64,000 bases of DNA from positions 3,639,001 to 3,703,000 of the forward strand of contig CP084619.1 of the NCBI GenBank assembly GCA_025917655.1, written 5' to 3'. Source of the DNA: Chlorella sorokiniana (lineage: Eukaryota > Chlorophyta > Trebouxiophyceae > Chlorellales > Chlorellaceae). The notes beneath the pieces are model-generated. The model saw only the letters and a program-made list of their open reading frames with translations, did not search any database and had not been told where the DNA came from. Every line of letters starts with the position of its first letter. The stretch's first letter is position 1. Below, piece after piece: positions 58,201 to 64,000 of the stretch. A program made the position numbers and the translations under genes.

Positions 58201-59735
58201 TTCCGGACGGCGGCGGTGCCCGCCGCCGCCTGGCAGCACCAATCCGCCAGCATGCCTGCCTCCCTGCGGCAGGCGAGGACGGCAGGTAGCAAGCAAGTGA
58301 GGAGGGCCGGCGGTGGTGCAAGCAACCACTGCCGCGCGAGAACACAGTGCGCAGCGGAGGCCGCCACATCGCGCCCGAGCAGCGCCACTACCCAGCACCT
58401 GTCTGTGAGCGCCATTTTCTCCAGGCGGATGGACAGGTGCACGGGCTCGGGAGAGCCTCCTGGCGGTGGCGGGGCCCGCGCAGGCTGCGGCTCGACCGCC
58501 GTCGCATCGGGCGACTGCAGCGCAGCCTGGCTGGCTGGCCACCAAGGCCTGCTGGCTGGCGAGGCCTCACCGCTGGACTGCTGCCCCCGCGGTTGCCGGG
58601 GTGCCGCTCTCGCCGCCGTCAGACAGCGCACTGGTGCCGCTGGCCTGCGCCGCCAGGCTGCTGTGGGCAGCCTTGGGGGCTGCCGTGCCCAGCACTGCCG
58701 CCCAGCCGAGGTCGCTGTTGCAGCTGCTGGCTGGGCTGGGCGGGCCAGCTGGGCTGGGGCGCTGCTGCCAGGGGTGGGGGTGCCAGTCAACTCCCCCGCC
58801 TCCTCATCTCGCGCTGGCTCTGGGCTCAACCTGGGCGACTCAGCTGCTGCCTCCCACGCCGCGCCATAGTCTTCCTCCCCCTGCGCCGCCTCGGCTTGCT
58901 GGCCTGCCCCAGGTGTGTGCAGCTCCCGATGAGCCCATCGCCAGGTGGCGGGGGCGGTGGGGCGGCGGGGGAGGCGCTGCCGAAACCCACTTGCTGCTGC
59001 TGCTGAAGCTTCCAAGCAACAAAGGCTGACAGGCCCCGCAGCCACGCTGCGGAGAAGCGGTGGCCTGGAGGGGGGCCCACCTGCAGCGGGGAGGGCGGGC
59101 AGGGGAGGTGTCCAGCTCCCTGCCCAGCACCAAGCCTGCCGACAAGGTGGCGCCCTCCCCACGGCTTACCTTCCACAGCCCTTTCTCCTTGTCCTTGTCG
59201 TAAGCCACCGCCTCAGCGCCACGGCCAAACAGCTTGCTGCTGGCCAGGCCTACGCCAGCATTCACCCCAGGGCTGCCGCCTACAAAGCCGCTGCTGGCAG
59301 GCCCCCCACGACCGGCTGGTGAGCCGCGCTGCTGCTGCGCTGCTGGGGAGAAGCGGCCCCGGCCGCCGCTGGTGGGACCAGGGCTGCCGAATCTGCCTCT
59401 TCCCAATGCAGCCGGGCTGCTGCCGCGGCCGGGGCGCGGGTGATCGCCGCGGCCCCGTCCTGCCAGGCCACCAGGTGGCGGCGGGGGCGGAGGAGCGCCG
59501 TGCCGGCCTCTGCCACGGCCAGGCGTGAATCTGCCGGGTCCCCTCCCCACCTCCTGCACATCACAATTTGCAATTGTGACGGAGGCAAGAATTGCATGTG
59601 CTTAGGGAAGCAGCTTACGAGAACCCTGCAGGCCCCAGCATCGTCGGCAGCACAAGCGGGCCAGTGGTGTGCCCATTCCAAGGCCCAAGGCGGTAACAGC
59701 AAAATAGTCAGCCTCACTTCTCCCCTCCTGGCCAT
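55276..59735 (-). CDS. RGG-rich protein with RNI-type LRRs and a C-terminal PIN nuclease domain
   Basis: Proposed exon 1 at 59735 (MARRGE, then gtgagg), spliced to EVGRGPGRFTPGRGRGRHG and a long Gly/Arg/Pro region with RG/RGG motifs. The middle has RNI-like LRRs: AAVRKLWLFDNRLGDGGAGH, MLEIHLSHNLLTLRGATALL, LWLRLEWNRISLAGLVQ. The C-terminal third is a PIN domain: LLLFPDTSALLPMLEAGG (first acidic residue), APGEQVFLVVTDSVLKQL, GADFLTVLGA, RADHRIVEVALFFQREVLKA (acidic) and FPVLLLSGDNAQVATARSHG (acidic D). The layout resembles SMG6/SWT1-type endoribonuclease domains. A helical Ala-rich tail ends RLLRWTSSGNLSTI at 55276. An RNA-binding nuclease role is inferred. Several exon edges are uncertain. 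Confidence 0.7.
57165..57196 (+). repeat. (AC)n microsatellite in an intron of the LRR-PIN gene
   Basis: About 13 AC units; reads (GT)n just after a donor on the coding strand, like many introns in this window (other examples near 1548-1562, 8041-8092, 12830-12842). Confidence 0.8.
57441..57471 (+). repeat. GGGGCA hexanucleotide repeat
   Basis: About five copies of a 6-bp G-rich unit (GGGGCA) in an intronic or linker part of the LRR-PIN gene. Confidence 0.75.
57670..57832 (+). repeat. Minisatellite, about three units of ~55-60 bp
   Basis: The blocks CGCCGCCCTTCC(T/C)GG(A/C) recur with flanking CTGTCTGCTTTCC elements at about 57709, 57765 and 57822. On the coding strand (minus) each unit contains GGAAGGGCGGC plus an alternation of CAG/GACAG. 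Probably intronic, because the surrounding LRR exons resume on both sides. Confidence 0.75.
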
Positions 59736-60053
59736 CAAAGCCCTTAAGGGGTCCTGCTCCCAACGCTGCTCAAGAGAAACTGCCAGATGGCCCTGATCGG
59801 TGCGGTCCTCAATCCCAAGTTGAAATTTTCGCCATTTGAATCGTCACTCATTGCGCCAGAAGCGCCCGGAGCAAAGGTTCCTTCGATGCCAGCTCACAGC
59901 AGGCGGCAAAGCACGCCTGCAGCTTGAACTCGGCAGAGGTGCTCGTTGGTTTACGAAAATAAATATTGCACTGCTGAGATAGCGATCCAAGCTCCCTGCT
60001 GGGTTTGTTCACCACCTCCTTCTCGCCGTGTTCAGCTCAGCGACAGCAGGGCT
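59736..60053. promoter_or_regulatory. Divergent promoter region LRR-PIN / SFT2
   Basis: 318 bp between two divergent start codons, with a clear drop in GC. No specific element assigned. Confidence 0.5.
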
Positions 60054-61597
60054 ATGCAGAGCCTGCAGACATGGCTTGGCGGTGGTGCGCCCGACAAAGA
60101 ACCACCTAGCGGCGCCAGTGTGCTGTCAGAATGGAACAAGTACAGCAGCGGCGGCGCTGCTCCCATAGCAACCGCTGCGCCTGCGTCCGGCGCGGCGCTT
60201 GCTGCAGCGGAAGAAGGGACTTCTTCAGGTGAGTGGCTAGCTGCATGGGTGGTGCATCTTGCTGTAAATCTTGTCGTTGCATGTTGGGCGCTTTTGTCTG
60301 CTGTGGGTTCCCATGCAGCAGCGGTGCCGTAGCGACCTCTCACCACTTTCCCCAGGCAAGGGATTCCTGGCCAACGCGTTCAGCATGGTCAGCGATGTGG
60401 CCAGCAATGCAGCAGCAGCAGCTAGTGGAGCTGCCTCCAAGTGAGCAACTGACGCTGTGCGTTGCGCGTGTCCTGCTGCGTCTAAACCTCGCTGTTCTGG
60501 CGTGCAGCGTGCCAAGCTCCGTGCAATGGACGTATTTTGCCTTCTTCCTGGGAACTGGTGAGGAGCGCCAGCAGAAAGGCCCGCTCTGCAAGCCTAGTTG
60601 CCTGGCCAGCGCCCGCGCCCCAGCCCCTTGCGGCTTGCCCCGATGGCAGCGCTCTTACCGTGTTGCCCCCCCACACCCCTGCAGGCGCCCTCTTCCTGGC
60701 CATGGCCTTCTTCCTCTTCCTCCCCATGATCATCATCGCCCCCGCCAAGTTTGCCATGACTTTCAGCATAGGCTCGGGTGCGCGCATGGTGTCTGGGGCT
60801 TGTGGCGGCCTGCATGGCTCGGTCGCGGTGCATTGTCTCCGCCCCTTTTACCCGGCCGGAGCGCCACAGCCAGCCTTTGACGTGCTCCAGCCCCGCTGCC
60901 GACCCCGCCATGCAGCCCTGGTCAGTGCATCGCTGGGCGCGCTCAAGGGGTGGAAGGTCATGTTTGGCCACCTGGCGTCGCGCGAGCGCCTGCCCTTCAC
61001 CGCTGGTGGGCGCCTGCAGCGCGGGCCCGCCCCCTTGCTTGCTCATGCCGTGGAGGGGTGCCAGGAGGCGGGCGCATGGGTGCGCTTGTCGCGATTGCTC
61101 CTCAGCCTGGGCTGGACCCCCACCTCTGCCACCGCAGCTTATTTTGGCTCCTTGGTTGCCACGCTGTACGCCTCCCTGGTCATGCACTCGTACCTCTTCT
61201 CCCTCATCTTCTGCGGCGCACAGGTGGGCGGCGGCTGCGTGCGTGGAGTACCTCAGCAGTCGTGCATGTGCAGCCCATACCGCCGCCCCCACCCTCCCGC
61301 CCCGCAGCTGGTCACCCTGGTCTACTACATTGCATCGTACTTCCCGGGAGGCGCAGCCGGCGCGCAGGTGCGCTGTGGCAGCCTCATCCGCCGCACATCA
61401 TCGCCGCGCGCGGAGCATAGTTGAAAGGCGCAGCATGTATTGGTGCCGTTCCTGCTGCCAATCGAGCTGTTGCTTGCAGAAAACTGCCTGCTGAAACTGC
61501 GCCTTCCCTGCAGTCGGTGCTTGGCTTTGCGGGCCGCGCTGGCATGTCCCTGGGCAGCACGGCGCTGCGGGCCACCTTCAGCTCTGCGGCACGGTAG
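60054..61597 (+). CDS. SFT2: SFT2-like vesicle transport protein
   Basis: A four-helix Golgi/endosome membrane protein of the Got1/Sft2 family involved in retrograde vesicle fusion. Starts MQSLQTWLGGGAPDKEPPSG at 60054. Exons then give GFLANAFSMVSDVASNAAAA, SSVQWTYFAFFLGTGALFLA, MAFFLFLPMIIIAPAKFAMT, LKGWKVMFGHLASRERLPFT, AYFGSLVATLYASLVMHSYL, FSLIFCGAQLVTLVYYIASY and FPGG, and end GFAGRAGMSLGSTALRATFS...AAR at 61597. The SRERLPFT, YFGS and YFPGG blocks are family hallmarks. Hydrophobic stretches correspond to four membrane segments. Exon joins are in frame at each GT-AG pair I checked. Confidence 0.9.
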
Positions 61598-61848
61598 CCT
61601 CAAGGGGAGTTGCACCCGACGGCATGGGGCCCTGGGTCCAGCACTGGCTCACCGTAATCTTGCACCACAAACTACCCGTGTGTCAAAGAGTCTCATCAGC
61701 GCGGCACCAAGCGCAAGGAGTTACGATAACGATGGTTACATATAAAGAGAATAAACAAAATCGTTGCTGCATGGACTGATGGTGTCACTGCGCGATGGAG
61801 GCAGCATGAGCGGGCCTGCAGCTGCATGCTCACGCCTTCACCGCTTCA

Positions 61849-62557
61849 TCACGGCTGGCGCAGCACATCACAGGCGGCCTCCACCTGCGGCACCACCACC
61901 TGAGGCAGGTTGGGCTTCCTGCATGCAGCGCCACGGCAGTCGGATGGTTGCCATAGAAGGTGCACAGAGCCTGTGCCATGCTGGGTTGCTGGGCAGCACA
62001 ACTCTGCCAAAGGAGCATTTCCGGCCTGCAGCCCTGCCCTTACCCAAAGACAGTGACAAGGATCCCGCTGGGCAAGTGGTGTGCTGTCATTCCAAAGTGC
62101 TTGCCGCGGCTCACTGCACACAGACTGCCCTCCGATCTTCGCACAATAACAACCTTCTGGCTGCAGACTTCCATGTGATCAGGTGTGCCATCTACGACAG
62201 CAAGATGGCAGGGAAATTCAACTGGTTGTTGGGAGGACGGGGTTGAAGGGGGCGCGCTGCAGCAGGAATGCCACTTTGCACCTAGCAAGTTTGTGCAGCA
62301 TTAATCTGCCACTTTGCCTCACTTGTGTTGAAGACATGCAGCAGCTCCTGGGCAAGAAGGGACGGCTGCTCGTCGCCGCTCCCCATCTCGGCAATCAACT
62401 CGCCGGAGCTGGCCAAGCACGAAAGCAGCTGACCGGTGTGACGATCAAACAACGCGTAACCGTTGATCGCACCCGTAAGCACGAGCCCCTTCAACTGGCT
62501 GTCCCACTCTTGCCGCTTGGAGCGGTCCCCAAAGAAACTAAAATGATGGGGTTTCAT
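61849..62557 (-). CDS. Small (150-residue) conserved-looking protein of unknown family
   Basis: Three exons with exact phases: 62557-62323, 62191-62044 and 61918-61849, 453 nt in all including TGA. Reads MKPHHFSFFGDRSKRQEW, LKGLVLTGAINGYALFDRHT, GQLLSCLASSGELIAEMGSG, LLAQELLHVFN, QKVVIVRRSEGSLCAVSRGK, HFGMTAHHLPSGILVTVFGK and LPQVVVPQVEAACDVLRQP-stop. The alternation of a short strand-rich half (GYALFDRHTGQLL), a helix, and a second strand half (VVIVRRSEGSLCAVSRG...GILVTVF) recalls profilin- or roadblock/longin-like folds, but I cannot name a family. Convergent with SFT2. An upstream exon cannot be excluded because the ATG lies close to a possible acceptor (cattttag). Confidence 0.6.
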
Positions 62558-63715
62558 TTGAAAACTATCAAAACCAGAGTGCAACACCTGGATCGCGTCA
62601 GGCCTGAACAGGGAACGGCGCGTTGGCCTGCTGGCGCCTGCGCCCCAGTTCACAGGTACAAGTGTCGTTTGAGAGCTTCATCCATGCCCTCAACTGCACA
62701 CTTACAGTTCAGCCATTCCCAACAATCTCTCATTGTGATGTTCTGTGTCTCGACAGCTTTCCAGGTTGGTGACGCAGCGCGGTTTGCGTGGCGCGCCACG
62801 TGGGCGTGGGACATGTCACATGTGCAACTGACTTGGGCCTACAGCAGTCCGGCATGCACGTGTATTCTCCTTTGCGCTGTAAGAGGACAATTCACGTGGT
62901 GCAAGCGTGTCGGGAGACCCCTGCGTACCATTTCGAGCTTGCCCAAACCCTGCCGGCTAACTTGTCTCCAACAATGGAAGCTCTCCGCCGTATATTTACA
63001 TCCCAATTCAACACGAAACCACACGAGGCCGGCGGGACTGTGGGAGGGCAGGACCAGAGTTCGATGCCCACTCTCGCTGTGAGCACGCAGGTGGGTATTT
63101 AAACTAGACGCGCATGACTGCTTAAGGGCCAGAGGGCGCCAAAAGTTCATGTTGGTTGGGGTTGCGAGTTGGGCATGCTCGTCTGCAAACACCCCTGGTG
63201 CCGCCGGTCGACCGGGTCCTATGCTGTTCCTGCACGGATGATCCAGAGCACCGAGGATGATACGCCCAAGTCCCAAGTGCCTTGCTCACCACTCACTGGC
63301 AGACCACTATCCCCCGAGCATTGGAGATAAGGCAAGCACACCAGATGTCTAGGCTGGTGTGTTGCAGACTCGGGCGGCTGCACAGCCCTGCAGGGCGACA
63401 TGCACGCTTTCCAAAGGCCTGGTTTTGAACACGCAAGGCATGGTGCACTATCCTGCAGGAAGCACGAGCTGCACCTGCTGGAAGAAGGCCCCCGCCTGCT
63501 GTAGAGTGTGAAATGTACACTAGCAGACTACAAACCTGCACCTGTTTTGCCTGCCGATGTTCCATCAAACCCAAGCCAGAAAGAGCGATGCTGTTTTGCT
63601 TATCAGCACCAATCAGTGCTGGGATTGCAGAAATGCCGTTTAACAGCTCAGCAACTTCTCTTCCAAGGATTTTGACATCCTGTAAATGTAGAATGGTACG
63701 AGAATGAATCCAGTC
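62558..63715. other. Region without a firmly supported gene
   Basis: About 1.15 kb of lower-GC DNA. One exon-like block on the minus strand, about 63543-63688, has a tttacag acceptor and a gtgcag donor. It encodes DVKILGREVAELLNGISAIP followed by ALIGADKQNSIALSGLGLME. It may belong to the partial gene at 63716, but the phases do not agree. Otherwise nothing seen. Confidence 0.4.
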
Positions 63716-64000
63716 TCACCGCCTGCGTTTAGGTTGCGATGCCGGCTGCCAGCGCTGCTGCATCGCTATGTGGGCGGGCTGTAGGCTGCGCACGGGCTTC
63801 AGCATGTCTGCGGAGCGCTTGACGCCGCCCTGAAGGCGCTGCTGCAGAAAGTCTCGTGCGCTCTGCGACGGCTTGCTGGGCTGCTCCGCGCCCAGCACCC
63901 GCACCACCACAGGCCCCACCTCCCGCTCTGCAGCTTCATTGCGCTGAGACTGCCCAAGCACCAGGAGAGGCTCCCCGGCTGGCGCTGCTGCCGCAGCTGC
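63716..64000 (-). CDS. 3' part of an unidentified gene running off the window
   Basis: An open frame from the right edge reads EPLLVLGQSQRNEAAEREVG, VVVRVLGAEQPSKPSQSARD, FLQQRLQGGVKRSADMLKPV and ends SQPKRRR-stop at 63716. Alternatively a donor, CGCAGGCG|GTGAGA at the same place, splices onward to the block near 63688. The segment is basic and helical; no family recognised. If the donor is used the last three residues are intronic. Confidence 0.4.
   Translation of the reverse strand, partial: AAAAAAPAGEPLLVLGQSQRNEAAEREVGPVVVRVLGAEQPSKPSQSARDFLQQRLQGGVKRSADMLKPVRSLQPAHIAMQQRWQPASQPKRRR

Noticed and set aside
1-64000. CRISPR arrays, bacterial operons, riboswitches, tRNA and rRNA genes
   Set aside because: None recognised. 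Repeats are eukaryotic microsatellites, one minisatellite and one segmental duplication; gene structure is spliceosomal throughout.

Overview
This is nuclear DNA of a GC-rich unicellular green alga, most likely a trebouxiophyte of the Chlorella/Micractinium type. The genes are packed closely on both strands and split by many short GT-AG introns rich in (GT)n and (GGGT)n. Exons carry long Ala/Gly/Pro/Gln tracts. Products are plant- or alga-type: an ISA2-like isoamylase, a plastid phosphate translocator, cytosolic and mitochondrial ribosomal proteins, NMD3, RBM39, SFT2 and a GT14 glycosyltransferase. I recognised no tRNA, rRNA, CRISPR array or complete transposon.

Layout, left to right. A possible TraB-type 3' end (to ~370, +). 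A secreted class-3 lipase-like protein with two lipase regions (531-4102, -). An ISA2-like isoamylase of starch metabolism (4420-10223, -). A three-unit tandem duplication (10110-20169) that fuses the ISA2 5' region to the 3' half of NMD3. Intact NMD3 (18518-22438, -). Ribosomal protein L17 (22852-24547, +). A MED27-like Mediator subunit (25951-27024, -). Tail-anchored cytochrome b5 (27524-28254, +). An acidic/basic low-complexity protein (29347-30701, -). A plastid phosphate translocator (31161-33529, -). Ribosomal protein S30 (34121-34713, -). A mitochondrial uL4 (35051-36653, +). A GT14 core-2/I-branching enzyme (37397-40191, +). RBM39-like splicing factor (41403-44010, -). Glutamate 5-kinase with a PUA domain (44259-47551, +). 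A protein with two GARP/Myb-like domains (47835-51214, +). A leucine-rich-repeat, possibly F-box, protein (51627-54858, -). An RGG + LRR + PIN-nuclease protein (55276-59735, -). SFT2 vesicle-transport protein (60054-61597, +). A 150-residue protein of unknown family (61849-62557, -). The 3' part of another gene (63716 to the edge, -).

Themes. Several housekeeping genes lie head-to-head over 250-500 bp, among them NMD3/RPL17 (both 60S-related), RPS30/mL4, RBM39/glutamate kinase, MED27/cytochrome b5 and LRR-PIN/SFT2. Starch and plastid-carbon functions appear twice (ISA2, phosphate translocator). The most unusual structure is the ISA2-NMD3 chimeric tandem array. Next come the duplicated GARP domain with a matching exon pattern and an 11-nt micro-exon, and the LRR-PIN architecture.

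Caution: in about ten genes a conserved motif runs off one reading frame and continues in another inside the same exon, often at a G or C homopolymer. I read these mainly as indels in the consensus sequence. Protein ends and exon lists for those genes are therefore approximate.
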